Shown: positions 18,459-27,314 of the stretch, in pieces | How the letters are laid out: the number at the start of each line of letters is the position of its first letter | Position numbering within the stretch: the first letter of the stretch is position 1 | Assembly (NCBI GenBank): GCA_963719345.1 | Contig: CAVRCA010000006.1 | Span: 104,744-168,743 of the forward strand | Direction of reading: 5' to 3' | From: CAVRCA01 sp963719345 | GTDB lineage: Bacteria; Pseudomonadota; Alphaproteobacteria; Acetobacterales; Acetobacteraceae | Length of the DNA: 64,000 nucleotides | Program-made: the position numbers and the translations under genes | The notes under the pieces: generated by a model | Told to the model about the DNA's origin: nothing | Seen by the model: only the letters and a program-made list of their open reading frames with translations | Database searches by the model: none

Positions 18459-19777
18459 TCGGCGAGCGGTCCTTGCCGCGTCTCGGGAGCGAACAGCGCC
18501 GCGGCGAACGTGGCCGCCGCAAGACAGACAAGGAGCATGGAAACGCCGGCCGTCCCGCCCATCACGCCGACCAGAGACGCGGCGAGGAGGGGCGACAGGC
18601 CGCCGCCAAACGCCGCCGCGACCTGGAACCCGAATGACGCGCCGGTGTAGCGCACCCGGGTCGGGAACAGCTCGGGCAGATAGGCCGATTGAAGGCCGAA
18701 CATCATGCCGTGACCGAGGTTCAGCGCGAGGACGATCGTCAGCACGATGAGCGTCGGATCCCGGGTGCCGAGCAGCCAGAACAGGGGAAACCCGAACCCT
18801 GCGGTGAACAGCGCCCCGGCCAGATAAAAGCCCCTTCTCCCCATTCGGTCGCTGAGCCAGCCGAACATTGGAATCGTCACCAGCTCGATCAGGGCCGCCA
18901 GCACGATCGCATCCAGCAGCAGGCCTTTGGGCACCCCCAACCGGGTCGTGGCGTGGACCACGACGAACACGGTGAGAATGTACACCCAGGAGACCTCGGA
19001 CAGCTTCAGGCCCACCGCCACCAGGAAGCTGCGGGAGTCGTTCAGCAGCACCTCGAGCAGAGGTCGGCGCGCGATGCCGCCGGACGCGCGCAGCCGTTCA
19101 AAGTAGGGCGATTCCGGCAGTCGTGTGCGCACGACCCAGCCGAGGAAGAGCAGGATGCAACTGGCGAGAAACGGAACCCGCCAGCCCCAGGATCGGAACG
19201 CCACGTCCGGCAAAGCGCTGGCAAGGGCGAAGGCGCCCGCCGAGGCGACCAAGCCGAGCGGAAACCCGATCTGCACGAGAGCCCCGTAGAGACCGCGCCG
19301 GTGCGCGGGCGCATGTTCAACCACCATCAACGAGGCGCCGCCCCATTCGCCGCCGAGGCCGATCCCTTGAATGCAGCGGAGTGTGACGAGCAGGATCGGC
19401 GCCCAGATCCCGATCTGACCATAGGTCGGCAGCAGGCCGATGCCGAAGGTCCCGAGCCCCATGATCAGCATCGTGATTACCAGCATCGTCTTGCGGCCGA
19501 TGCGATCGCCAAAATAGCCAAACAGCGCGGCTCCGAACGGGCGGGCAAAGAAGCCCGCGGCATAGGTTCCGAGCGCCGCCAATGTCCCGGTCGCGGCATC
19601 GAAATTGGGAAAAAAGAGCGAGTTGAAAACCAGCGCGGCGGCAGTTCCGTAGATCAGGAAATCGTACCACTCGATCGTTGTGCCGATCGATCCGGCAAGA
19701 ATGATCAGGCCGAGCGATCGGGGTTTGGCCGACGCCTGGGGCGCTTCACGCAGACTGAGCCGCTGCGCCTCACTCAT
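18455..19777 (-). CDS. MFS transporter, metabolite:H+ symporter (MHS) type
   Basis: A 440-residue major facilitator with 12 predicted membrane segments. The MHS-family signatures are IEWYDFLIYG near the first helix, FFARPFGAALFGYFGDRIGRK after helix 2, and RCIQGIGLGGEWGGA in helix 4. Relatives import dicarboxylates, betaines, shikimate and similar acids. The ATG at 19777 (not the open frame to 19837) overlaps the MetA-like stop by ATGA, and the stop overlaps the decarboxylase start by ATGA. Import of a precursor, rather than export of the product, would be usual for this family. Confidence 0.88.
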   Translation of the reverse strand: MSEAQRLSLREAPQASAKPRSLGLIILAGSIGTTIEWYDFLIYGTAAALVFNSLFFPNFDAATGTLAALGTYAAGFFARPFGAALFGYFGDRIGRKTMLVITMLIMGLGTFGIGLLPTYGQIGIWAPILLVTLRCIQGIGLGGEWGGASLMVVEHAPAHRRGLYGALVQIGFPLGLVASAGAFALASALPDVAFRSWGWRVPFLASCILLFLGWVVRTRLPESPYFERLRASGGIARRPLLEVLLNDSRSFLVAVGLKLSEVSWVYILTVFVVVHATTRLGVPKGLLLDAIVLAALIELVTIPMFGWLSDRMGRRGFYLAGALFTAGFGFPLFWLLGTRDPTLIVLTIVLALNLGHGMMFGLQSAYLPELFPTRVRYTGASFGFQVAAAFGGGLSPLLAASLVGVMGGTAGVSMLLVCLAAATFAAALFAPETRQGPLAE

Positions 19778-20844
19778 CACAGCGGATCGCTGGCGAGCGA
19801 CCGGTCTCGCAACTCGGACTGTGTCCCTCCATGCCACTCCGCCCCGTGCAGGTCGTCGCCCTTCCGCTGCGCCAGGAGATCAAGCCATCTTCGATAAAAT
19901 CGGACCGCGGGCTCGCGCCAGGTCGGTGCTATCCGTCCCGTTGTCAGAACGCTCTGGAAATCGCCCATCAACTCCAGTCGACGCTCTCGGAAGGCACGCT
20001 CCTGGAACGAGACAAGGGCGGCCGTCGCATCGCGGTCGAAATAGCCCGACGGGATTCCCGGATAGCAGGTCCGCTCGCCCGCCAGGAAGCGCCGCACGTC
20101 GCGCCGGTATTCGCGCAGCAGTGCGTCGGCGTCGTATTCCGGATGGCCCTGCAAGAACACGAACAGGCTCTGGTTCTGCTTGACGAACACGTCGGGGCCG
20201 AGCTGCGGTCCGCGCGAGAGGATGCTGTATCCCTTGTCGAGCAGGCAAGCTTCGTCAAGGCTGTTGTAGCGCGAATGAGGGACCTGCCAGCGGGATGGGG
20301 CGTCCGCCATCAGGATGTGATCCGACGCTTTTGCACACTCGAACACGCCCGAGAGCTTTTCGGGGAGGGCGTAGCGCGCAATCTCATCGAGGCGGAAAAC
20401 CGCAGCATGAGCGGCATAGCACGACCACACCGTCGACAGCGTCCGACTGGCCGCCCAGTCGACCAACCGCGCCAGGGCCGGCCAGGACGGCTCGTCGGCG
20501 ATCGCCTCGGCGCGAGGCTCCGTTCCGGTGACGATCAGGCCGTCGAGACGGCTGGCCCAGAGCGCGTCGCCGTCCTCATAAGGCTGACCAGTCGCCTCAT
20601 CGTGCTTCGGTCCACTGAAGCCGGGGAGCACGAACAGTCGCAGGCGGATAGTGCCGTCCGGCGCAGCATCGCACAGAAGCTGGCGGAACTGCCGTTCGAT
20701 CGCACGCATGGCGGCGGGCGCCATGTTGTTGACCAGGCCGATCACGAGTTCGTCGGCGCGGACCCGCCAGCCTCGCGGCCGGAGCGGCGAAGTCCCGCAG
20801 GCGAGCACGTCGGGTTCGAGCGCTCGCACGGTCACGTCATGCAT
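19777..20844 (-). CDS. metA: MetA-family homoserine O-acyltransferase
   Basis: A 355-residue homoserine O-succinyl/acetyltransferase of the MetA (HTS) fold. The nucleophilic Cys is in TVWSCYAAHAAVF and the catalytic His and Glu are in FLQGHPEYD; DGLIVTGTEPRA matches the alphaproteobacterial subfamily. It acylates the homoserine hydroxyl so that MetY can replace it with sulfide. The acyl donor (succinyl-CoA or acetyl-CoA) cannot be fixed from these residues. The ATG at 20844 overlaps the MetY stop by 8 bp. The pairing with metY is common; the fused downstream transporter and decarboxylase are not. Confidence 0.85.
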   Translation of the reverse strand: MHDVTVRALEPDVLACGTSPLRPRGWRVRADELVIGLVNNMAPAAMRAIERQFRQLLCDAAPDGTIRLRLFVLPGFSGPKHDEATGQPYEDGDALWASRLDGLIVTGTEPRAEAIADEPSWPALARLVDWAASRTLSTVWSCYAAHAAVFRLDEIARYALPEKLSGVFECAKASDHILMADAPSRWQVPHSRYNSLDEACLLDKGYSILSRGPQLGPDVFVKQNQSLFVFLQGHPEYDADALLREYRRDVRRFLAGERTCYPGIPSGYFDRDATAALVSFQERAFRERRLELMGDFQSVLTTGRIAPTWREPAVRFYRRWLDLLAQRKGDDLHGAEWHGGTQSELRDRSLASDPL

Positions 20845-22141
20845 GGGAATACGAGGATCTCCATGTCCCTGCCGCCGCCTCGAGCGCCTGATCGATATCC
20901 TCCAGGATATCATCGATATGCTCTATTCCGACGCTGAGCCGGATCATTTCCGGGCTGACCCCCGCCTGCCTTTGTTCATCCGGCGACATCTGCCGATGCG
21001 TGCTGGTTGCCGGGTGACAGGCGAGAGACTTGGCATCACCAAGGTTGACGAGCCGCTTCACCAGTTTGAGGGCATTATAGAAACGGGTGCCGCCTTCCAG
21101 CCCCCCCCGGACGCCGAACGTCAACAGCGAGCATGCCCGTCCCGCCAGGTACTTCTGCACCAGGGGGTAGTACCTGGCTTTCGGGGAATCCCGCGTAATT
21201 GACCCAGTCCACCCGGGGATCGTTGCGCAGCGCCTCGGCGACACGCCGGGCATTCTCGACGTGGCGCTCGACCCGCAGTGCCACCGTCTCCACCCCTTGC
21301 AGAAGCAGGAACGCACTCAAGGGTGAAAGCACGGATCCGGTGGTGCGTTGATAGACGCTCCGGCAGCGGGCGATATAGGCAGCGGCTCCGAAATGCTCGC
21401 AATAGACGAGACCGTGGTAGGAATGGTCGGGCTCGTTGAACGTCGGGAAACGCTTGGCGTGCTCGCTCCACGGAAAGCGGCCGCTGTCGACGATGACACC
21501 GCCCATGGTTGTTCCGTGGCCGCCCAGAAACTTCGTCAGTGATTCGACCACAATGTCGGCACCGTGATCGATCGGCCGCAACAGGATCGGCGAGGCCACC
21601 GTGTTGTCGACGATCAGCGGAACGCCGCCGGCATGCGCGACCCGTGCCAGCGCCTCGATGTCGCAGACGTTTCCCGCTGGGTTGCCGACGCTTTCGCAGA
21701 AGACCGCCCCGGTGTTGTCGTCGATCAGCCGGCCGATGTCGGAGGCCTGATCAGACGGCGCAAACCGCACTGACACTCCGAGCCGCGGCAATACGTGAGC
21801 GAATAGCGTGTGGGTGGTGCCGTATAGCTGCGGCACCGAGACGATGTTGCGCCCGACGTCGGCAAGGTTGAGGACGGCGTAGTGCAGCGCCGCCTGGCCG
21901 GAACTGACGCACAGCGCTTCCAGACCGCCCTCGAGCGCAGCGACCCGCCGCTCGAGCACGTCGGTGGTCGGATTGCTGATCCGGCTGTACCGGTGCCCGG
22001 CAGCTTCAAGATTGAAGAGTGCCGCCGCATGCTCCGCAAATCGAAGGCATATGCGACCGTCTGATAGATCGGGACTGCGACGGATCTCGTAGTGGGATCC
22101 GTCTCGTAGCCGCCGTGGACCGCGATCGTTTCCGTCCGCAT
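20837..22141 (-). pseudogene. metY: O-acetylhomoserine sulfhydrylase-type PLP enzyme, two frameshifts
   Basis: Cys/Met-metabolism PLP enzyme (MetY/MetZ family), about 434 residues after repair. It starts with MRTETIAVHGGYETDPTTRS. The PLP lysine is in VESLTKFLGGHGT, and a conserved HPATSTHRQM near the end is typical of O-acylhomoserine sulfhydrylases. It should form homocysteine from O-acylhomoserine and sulfide. Two compensating breaks are seen: a missing base near 22035 (between AFD and AEHAAALF) and an extra C near 21180 (before RYYPLVQKYL). The stop overlaps the metA start. It is the first gene of the five-gene operon. Confidence 0.82.
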
Positions 22142-22644
22142 TTCGACGCTGTATCCTTCGCACAGGCTTGGTGTCGGATGTCGTTCCCGGACAGGTTCAA
22201 ACCGTCCAACGCACGTGGAAGTAGTTGCATGAGCGAGAGGAAGGAGTAAAGGCAAAACACCTCGTCTTGATCAAATTTGTTTGCTAGTCCCCAATTTTGA
22301 GAAATCTTGACGTTTCTGTAATGTGATCCAGAGCACGAAACCCTGAGGGGCACCAATGGCCCGCTACCCTCCGGCAGCGTGGGCGGTCTCTCGATCGCCG
22401 CCTTGCCCTGGTATTCGGACCGACATCACTTTTTTTCGAGTGTCCCTGCTCGGCAAGCGTGCGAGGGTAAGGCGCGCGTGTTCGACGAACGCGCTACGCT
22501 TGACCCGCATCGCTCAAGCGTTTCGTGCCGCTGGAGTCAGTCGAGCGGAACAAGGCGCGAGGCGGGCACTCTCTCTCTCATTTCTACGCTGACGGCCTGG
22601 GCGCAGGGCGCGGCAGGCAGCGACTTAGCCGATCTCGTCTGCGA
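22142..22644. other. Gene-free upstream region of the metY operon
   Basis: About 500 bases without a convincing gene. From about 22245 to 22335 it is AT-rich, a likely promoter zone for metY on the minus strand. I looked for a SAM-II riboswitch, common before alphaproteobacterial metA/metY, but saw no match to its conserved 3' GCUAAA element. Short open frames around 22356-22735 on the plus strand lack protein-like composition. Confidence 0.4.
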
Positions 22645-23001
22645 TCAGCCGCTCCGGCCCCCGGCGCGCCCGAAATTGGTCGGGCAAGAGCAGGGAGCGC
22701 CAACCGGAACAGGGCGGTCCAGCGGACACACGTAGGCGCCGGCGAAGCAACGCCCTCCCGGGCCGGCAGCGTAGGCCGCTGGCGGAGAAAAAACGACCGG
22801 CGGCGGTGCATAGACGATGGGCGGCGGCGCGAAGACGACCGGCGGCGGCGCGTAGAACGGATAGACTGGGGCGAACAGGGGAAAGCCAAACCCGACGCCA
22901 AAGAACACGCGCGCCTGCGCGGTCAGCGGCACGGCAAGCAGCGCACACGCGGCAACCGCAATGGCAAGGAAACGACGCGGAACTGGTAGACGGGAGAGCA
23001 T
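22645..23001 (-). CDS. Proline-rich secreted protein
   Basis: A 118-residue protein with a signal peptide (hydrophobic residues about 10-28, cleavage near AQA). A segment of near-repeats built on YAPPPVVF, FAPPPIVY and YAPPPVVF spans about residues 45-75. A four-Cys tail follows (GRCFAGAYVCPLD, APCSCPTN). This layout is common in small alphaproteobacterial envelope proteins of unknown role. The frame is open to 23187, but the ATG at 23001 gives the normal signal peptide. It is last in a same-strand set with the ExeA-like ATPase. Confidence 0.7.
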   Translation of the reverse strand: MLSRLPVPRRFLAIAVAACALLAVPLTAQARVFFGVGFGFPLFAPVYPFYAPPPVVFAPPPIVYAPPPVVFSPPAAYAAGPGGRCFAGAYVCPLDRPVPVGAPCSCPTNFGRAGGRSG

Positions 23002-23167
23002 GACCGCACCTACTGCTCGGGATACTGCCTGGCATGATCTAGTCCGGTGCAGCGATCGCGCCAGGGGCGACCATCCAGTCTTGACTTCACCGCGTCCAAT
23101 CAATTTTCCATGCTCGGATGCGGCTTGCCGAAGACCCTCGGCGTAGACCACCCCTCCGTTGGATGCT

Positions 23168-23344
23168 TCACCGCCGACGCATATCATTGCCGTGGCCGCC
23201 GGTCGTGACGTCGCCTGCCGTTCCCGGCGCGCTCAGGAGATTGGTTGACGGGAAGGACGTGACCGGACGCACGTCGTCACAGGCAGACAGTGCTGCCAAC
23301 AAACCAGCCAGCAAAGCGATCACAAAGCGAGTCACATGTCCCAT
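23168..23344 (-). CDS. Small putative lipoprotein
   Basis: A 58-residue precursor. MGHVTRFVIALLAGLLAALSAC is a lipoprotein signal with lipobox LSAC at about residues 19-22; the mature part is short, polar and low-complexity (DDVRPVTSFPSTN). It begins 20 bp after the ExeA-like gene ends and is in the same direction. Function unknown. The frame is open further upstream, but that part overlaps the ATPase gene. Confidence 0.6.
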   Translation of the reverse strand: MGHVTRFVIALLAGLLAALSACDDVRPVTSFPSTNLLSAPGTAGDVTTGGHGNDMRRR

Positions 23345-23364
23345 CCCTGGCTCGAGTTTGCCGG

Positions 23365-25113
23365 TTAGCGGTCGGGCAGCCACACCTCGATGGTGCCACG
23401 CGACGGACGTGGCCAGTAATCGACGAAGTGTCGCACCCGCCACTCCGAGCCTTGGCCTTGCAGGGCGGCAGCCATCGCGACCGCGGCCGGCTTGTCGGCA
23501 TTGAAGAAGTAGCGGACCGAACCCCGGCGCGGTGCCGACGGCACGGCCCGACTCTCGGCCGAGGCGACGCTGCCCTGCAGCGCCGCGACCAGCGCCTCCG
23601 CCCTCGCTGCCCCGGTGGAGGAGCGGCCGAGATAGTGGACCACCACCCGGTGATCGGCCAGCGCCGGGCCGAAGGCCGCATTGGCCATCGCGGGAGGCAT
23701 CGGGACAGCGGACGGGTCCCTGGCCTTCCGCTCCTTGTATTGCTGGAACAGCACCTCGCGTTGCGCGGCGGTCAGGTGAGCCGCCGGGCCGCCTTGGGTG
23801 TCGAGGAACGCGTTGAAGTCGCGCCGCAGCTGGACGCTCGAAGCATCCTCGGCGGGCGGGTTCGGTGCGGAAGGCAGGGCCGGCACCGCCGCCGCGGTGG
23901 CGGTCGCCTGGTTCCCGCCCGGTGGCCTGTCGGCGTGCGCCGCCGGAATTGCGCCGGCCTGGGGCGGCGCGCTGGGCTCCGCCGGGCTGGGCGTCGGTGG
24001 GCGGGTAACCGCGATCTCCGGCCCCCGCGCGCCGGCGAAGGGATGCGGCAAGCGACGATAGAACACGCCGGTCACGGCGAGTATCGCCAGCCCGGCCGCC
24101 GCGACACCCAGCAACCTCACCCCCAGCCGCCAGTGGCGCGGGATGTTCGGGGTGACGGAGAGTGACGACCCGCCCGGCGCAATCCGGCGCGCCGGCTCCC
24201 GCTGCGTCGCGGCCATCGGTTCCGGCGTGCCCTGCGGCGCCTCCTTCGGCCCCGTCAGGGCCAGGGGCGCGGTCCGGGGGTGCTGCGTTCTACTCGCCGC
24301 CCCCTTGGCCGCCGGACGGGCGAACCCGAGGAGATCGGCGATTGCCGGCCAGTCGGTCGGCCCGGCCTGGCTCTCGGTCGGCTGTAGGACGCGGGCAAGC
24401 GCGGTGTTGATCCGGGATGGAACGCCCTCGCCGGACCGGATCACGTCCATCAGCGCGGGATTGCTCGGGATATCGGCCAGCGACTTCCCGGCCAAGCGGA
24501 GCTGGACCGCGATGTAGCGCCCTGCCTCCTCGTCACTCAGCGGCGCGATGACGACCGGCCTGGTCATCTGGCGAGCCACCGCGGCGAACACCTCGTCGGC
24601 GACCAGATCGGACAGGGCCGGCGTGCCGACGAGCAGCAACTGCAACCGCCCGCCGCGATCGGCGCAGGCTTTCAGCACCATCGTCAGGAACGCGAGCGTC
24701 TGCCGCGCCAGCGTCTCCGCCTGTTCGATGACGAGCACGGTCTGTTCCGCGCGGTCAGCCGAGGCGAGCGCCTCGGCCACCTGCTCCACTTCGGCTCGCT
24801 CGAGATCGACGCCACGATCCCGCCCGATTTGGAACAGCAGCCGCTCGATCGTCAGGGGAACATTGACCCGGTTGCGCACCCACACGAAGCGGACCGGCTG
24901 GCCGGCCAGCGCCGCGACCGTGGCGTCGAGCACGACGCTTTTGCCGATCCCATCGACGCCGGTCAGGGCCACGCAGGCGTCGCGCCGACGGATCGCCGCG
25001 GTCACCTGGTCGAGCGCGGCTCGCTGCGACGAGCCGAGGAAGTAGGGCGCTTTCTCCGGCCGCCTCATCAGGGCCGGGCCGACCGGGACGGGAGCGTTCC
25101 ACGTCCCGCTCAT
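23365..25113 (-). CDS. ExeA/GspA-like membrane AAA ATPase
   Basis: A 582-residue protein. An N-terminal AAA domain (about 25-290) has Walker A GVDGIGKS and Walker B as TVLVIEQAE, as in ExeA/GspA ATPases that help build secretion machinery. A linker rich in Pro/Ala follows, then one membrane segment (LGVAAAGLAILAVTGVFY, about 340-360). The periplasmic part ends in a domain of about 100 residues (AEALVAALQGSVASAESRAV to IEVWLPDR) that resembles a peptidoglycan-binding or LytR-C-type module. The true start at 25113 overlaps the lipoprotein stop by ATGA. No other type II secretion gene is in the window. Confidence 0.75.
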   Translation of the reverse strand: MSGTWNAPVPVGPALMRRPEKAPYFLGSSQRAALDQVTAAIRRRDACVALTGVDGIGKSVVLDATVAALAGQPVRFVWVRNRVNVPLTIERLLFQIGRDRGVDLERAEVEQVAEALASADRAEQTVLVIEQAETLARQTLAFLTMVLKACADRGGRLQLLLVGTPALSDLVADEVFAAVARQMTRPVVIAPLSDEEAGRYIAVQLRLAGKSLADIPSNPALMDVIRSGEGVPSRINTALARVLQPTESQAGPTDWPAIADLLGFARPAAKGAASRTQHPRTAPLALTGPKEAPQGTPEPMAATQREPARRIAPGGSSLSVTPNIPRHWRLGVRLLGVAAAGLAILAVTGVFYRRLPHPFAGARGPEIAVTRPPTPSPAEPSAPPQAGAIPAAHADRPPGGNQATATAAAVPALPSAPNPPAEDASSVQLRRDFNAFLDTQGGPAAHLTAAQREVLFQQYKERKARDPSAVPMPPAMANAAFGPALADHRVVVHYLGRSSTGAARAEALVAALQGSVASAESRAVPSAPRRGSVRYFFNADKPAAVAMAAALQGQGSEWRVRHFVDYWPRPSRGTIEVWLPDR

Positions 25114-25457
25114 GTGCCAGGCCCACGGCAGGCGAACAGGGTCGGACCGAGACCAGACGGCGCGGCCACGTCCTCGCCGGTCCTGGCTCCCTCGCCGCCC
25201 TTGCCATGGCCACTCTGCCAGGCATCGAACCGGGCGAACAACGCGGCCCTCTGCGCCTCGGTCAGGCCGGCCGGATCCGCCTCCCCGCAGCGCGCCGGGT
25301 CGGGAGCCGCCGTCTTCACGGCCGGCCGCCCCGGCCCCTTGGCGCGATGGAGCGGCGTTACGCGAGCCAGCCGGGGGGGTGCCGGTGGAGCGGTGCAGGC
25401 GCCGACCATGCAGACGGCTCCCAGCAATGCGATCACCCTGCGAAGCCAGTGCGCCAA
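25110..25457 (-). CDS. Putative lipoprotein upstream of the ExeA-like ATPase
   Basis: A 115-residue lipoprotein precursor: hydrophobic leader, lipobox VGAC at about residues 18-21, then a Pro/Ala/Arg-rich mature part with two further cysteines (ARCGEAD, LFACRG). The region AGLTEAQRAALFARFDAW is helical and echoes a similar AQREVLFQQYK stretch in the downstream ATPase. Its stop overlaps the ATPase start, so the two are translationally coupled and probably work together in the envelope. No named family recognised. Confidence 0.7.
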   Translation of the reverse strand: MAHWLRRVIALLGAVCMVGACTAPPAPPRLARVTPLHRAKGPGRPAVKTAAPDPARCGEADPAGLTEAQRAALFARFDAWQSGHGKGGEGARTGEDVAAPSGLGPTLFACRGPGT

Positions 25458-25592
25458 CGACTGGAAGTCCCGATGTTGCGACGGGCTCCTTGCTTAGCGC
25501 GGGTGCGCGGCATTGTCGTGGCCTCCTGCGACCCAACCTTAACGCACCGGCGGCGCGACCTGCGCTCGCCCGACGCGAGAGGATCGGCCTAG

Positions 25593-26030
25593 TTAGCCGG
25601 CCGGCCTCCATTGCACCAGGATATAGGGCGTCGCCGCCTCGTCATGCGGCTCGAACACGCCCTCGACCGGGGCGCCGATCGACACCGGCTGCTCGGGGTC
25701 GCCGAGCAGATTGCCGAGCATCCGGATATTCCCCGCCGCCGGCAACTCGACCAGAACGGCGATGTACGGGCCGTGTCCCCGCAAAGCCGGGTGTACAGGG
25801 TGCCAGCAACGGGTCCAGGTCCAGATCTTTCCCCGGGGCGCCACCTCGACCCATCGCATGTCCCAGGAGCGGCAATGATGGCACAGCCATTCCGGCCCCC
25901 ATTGCCACGTGTTGCAGGCGCCGCATCGCTGGACCATGAGTTTGCCGGCCCGGGTGCCCTCCCAGTAGGGCGCATCCAGCTTGTCAGCCTCGGTGACGGG
26001 TACGGGCAGCCCCTTCGGAAGATATGTCAT
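25593..26030 (-). CDS. DUF35 OB-fold/Zn-ribbon protein
   Basis: A 145-residue protein of the DUF35 family, which partners thiolase-like enzymes acting on acyl-CoA substrates. A rubredoxin-like zinc ribbon (CGAC and CHHC, about residues 36-54) is followed by an OB-fold (KIWTWTRCWHPVHPAL onward). The ATG at 26030 overlaps the stop of the thiolase by ATGA. In characterised cases the DUF35 protein forms a complex with the thiolase and is needed for activity or substrate channelling, which is the best reading here. Confidence 0.88.
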   Translation of the reverse strand: MTYLPKGLPVPVTEADKLDAPYWEGTRAGKLMVQRCGACNTWQWGPEWLCHHCRSWDMRWVEVAPRGKIWTWTRCWHPVHPALRGHGPYIAVLVELPAAGNIRMLGNLLGDPEQPVSIGAPVEGVFEPHDEAATPYILVQWRPAG

Positions 26031-27211
26031 CACAGCGTCTCCTCGGAGCCGAACACCATGGTCGAGACCGGCGTGACCATCGGGCCGGCGATCACGCCGG
26101 CGACCCGGGCATTGGGCACCTGCGCCGTCGACGTGCCGCGGAGCTGCCGCACCGCCTCGATCTGCAACTCGAGCCCGTGCATGTAGCACTCCGCCAGGTT
26201 GCCGCCGGAGGTGTTGAGCGGCAGCTTGCCGGAAGGCGCCAGCAGGTTTTCGAGGACCAGGAACTCGTTGCACTGTTCGGGTTCGACGAAGCCGTGCTCG
26301 GTCAGGCTCATCAGCACGCCGCCGGTGAAGTTCTCGTAGCTCTGCAGCACGTCGACGTCCTTGGGGCCGAGTTTGGCCATCTCCCACAGATGCGGCGCGA
26401 CCGGCCCAAAACTCGAAGAATGGAACTCCGGGGCGTTGAAGGCGCGCGCCGCGTTGCGGTGGTCGGAGCCCTGTGCCACCGCCAGCACGTAGGCCGGCTT
26501 GTTCCTGAAGTCGCGGGCGCGCTCGGCCGCGACCAGGACGAGCGCCGCGGCGCCGTCGTTCTCCTGGCAGCAGTCGAACAGGTGATAGGGTTCGCTGATC
26601 CAGCGCGAGGCGTCGTACGCCTCCTCGGTGAGCGGCCGGCCGTACATCACGGCCCGGGGGTTGGACTGGGCATGGTGGTAGGAGGCCAGCGCCAGGGCGC
26701 GCAACGCCTCCTGGCGAATGCCGTGCTCGTGCATGTAGCGCATGATCTTCAGCGCGAACCGCTGCGCCGGGGCGAAGATGCCGTACGGGTTGATCAGCGC
26801 GTTGTCGCCCGACGCCGTGCCACCGGCCTGCGCCTGGCCGTAACGCTGGAACTGGCCTTGCGCCAGCGCCCGATAGATGACGACGATGTCGGCCTGCCCG
26901 GTGACGATCGCCGCCGCCGCATTGCCGATCGCCGCCGCGCCGCCGCCGCCGCCGCCGCCCCACTGCATGTTCGACAGGCGCAGCTCTCTGGTGCCGAGCG
27001 CCGCCGCCAGCCGCGACGGATCGTTGCGGTCGTTGGCATAGGAGGCAAAGCTGTCGACGTCGCGCGGGTCGACGCCGGCGTCCTCACAGGCCGCCAGGAT
27101 CGCCTTCAAGGCAAGGACGAACTCCGGGTCCGGCGACTGGCTGTGCTTGTAGTAGGTGGTCTCGCCGATGCCGACCACCGCGACCTTGCCGCGCAGGCTT
27201 CGCTCACTCAT
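26030..27211 (-). CDS. Thiolase / SCP-x-like acyl-CoA acetyltransferase
   Basis: A 393-residue thiolase-superfamily protein of the lipid-transfer-protein/SCP-x type: RGKVAVVGIGETTYYKHS near the N-terminus and a C-terminal NTSGGNLAECYMHG. A glycine and alanine tract (about 90-105) lies where the nucleophilic cysteine of classic thiolases is expected; I see no obvious VCxSG motif, so it may be a retro-aldolase or non-condensing member. With DUF35 it may cleave beta-ketoacyl or side-chain-shortened acyl-CoA. The start at 27211 fits better than the longer frame to 27244. Confidence 0.85.
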   Translation of the reverse strand: MSERSLRGKVAVVGIGETTYYKHSQSPDPEFVLALKAILAACEDAGVDPRDVDSFASYANDRNDPSRLAAALGTRELRLSNMQWGGGGGGGAAAIGNAAAAIVTGQADIVVIYRALAQGQFQRYGQAQAGGTASGDNALINPYGIFAPAQRFALKIMRYMHEHGIRQEALRALALASYHHAQSNPRAVMYGRPLTEEAYDASRWISEPYHLFDCCQENDGAAALVLVAAERARDFRNKPAYVLAVAQGSDHRNAARAFNAPEFHSSSFGPVAPHLWEMAKLGPKDVDVLQSYENFTGGVLMSLTEHGFVEPEQCNEFLVLENLLAPSGKLPLNTSGGNLAECYMHGLELQIEAVRQLRGTSTAQVPNARVAGVIAGPMVTPVSTMVFGSEETL

Positions 27212-27314
27212 ATCCGTCCCGTTCCCCCGAAAATCGTGGCGCACCCCAATGCCGGCGACCCCGCCCGTAAGCAGAAAAGCAGGAGGTTTACGCTACCGTG
27301 TCTTCGTTTCGACG

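Noticed and set aside
22142..22360. SAM-II type riboswitch upstream of metY
   Set aside because: The conserved GCUAAA-like element and stem pattern were not found on the minus strand.
22356..22735. Short plus-strand open frames starting after GAGGGG near 22356
   Set aside because: Composition is not protein-like, the frames have no homologous pattern, and they lie in the upstream region of metY.
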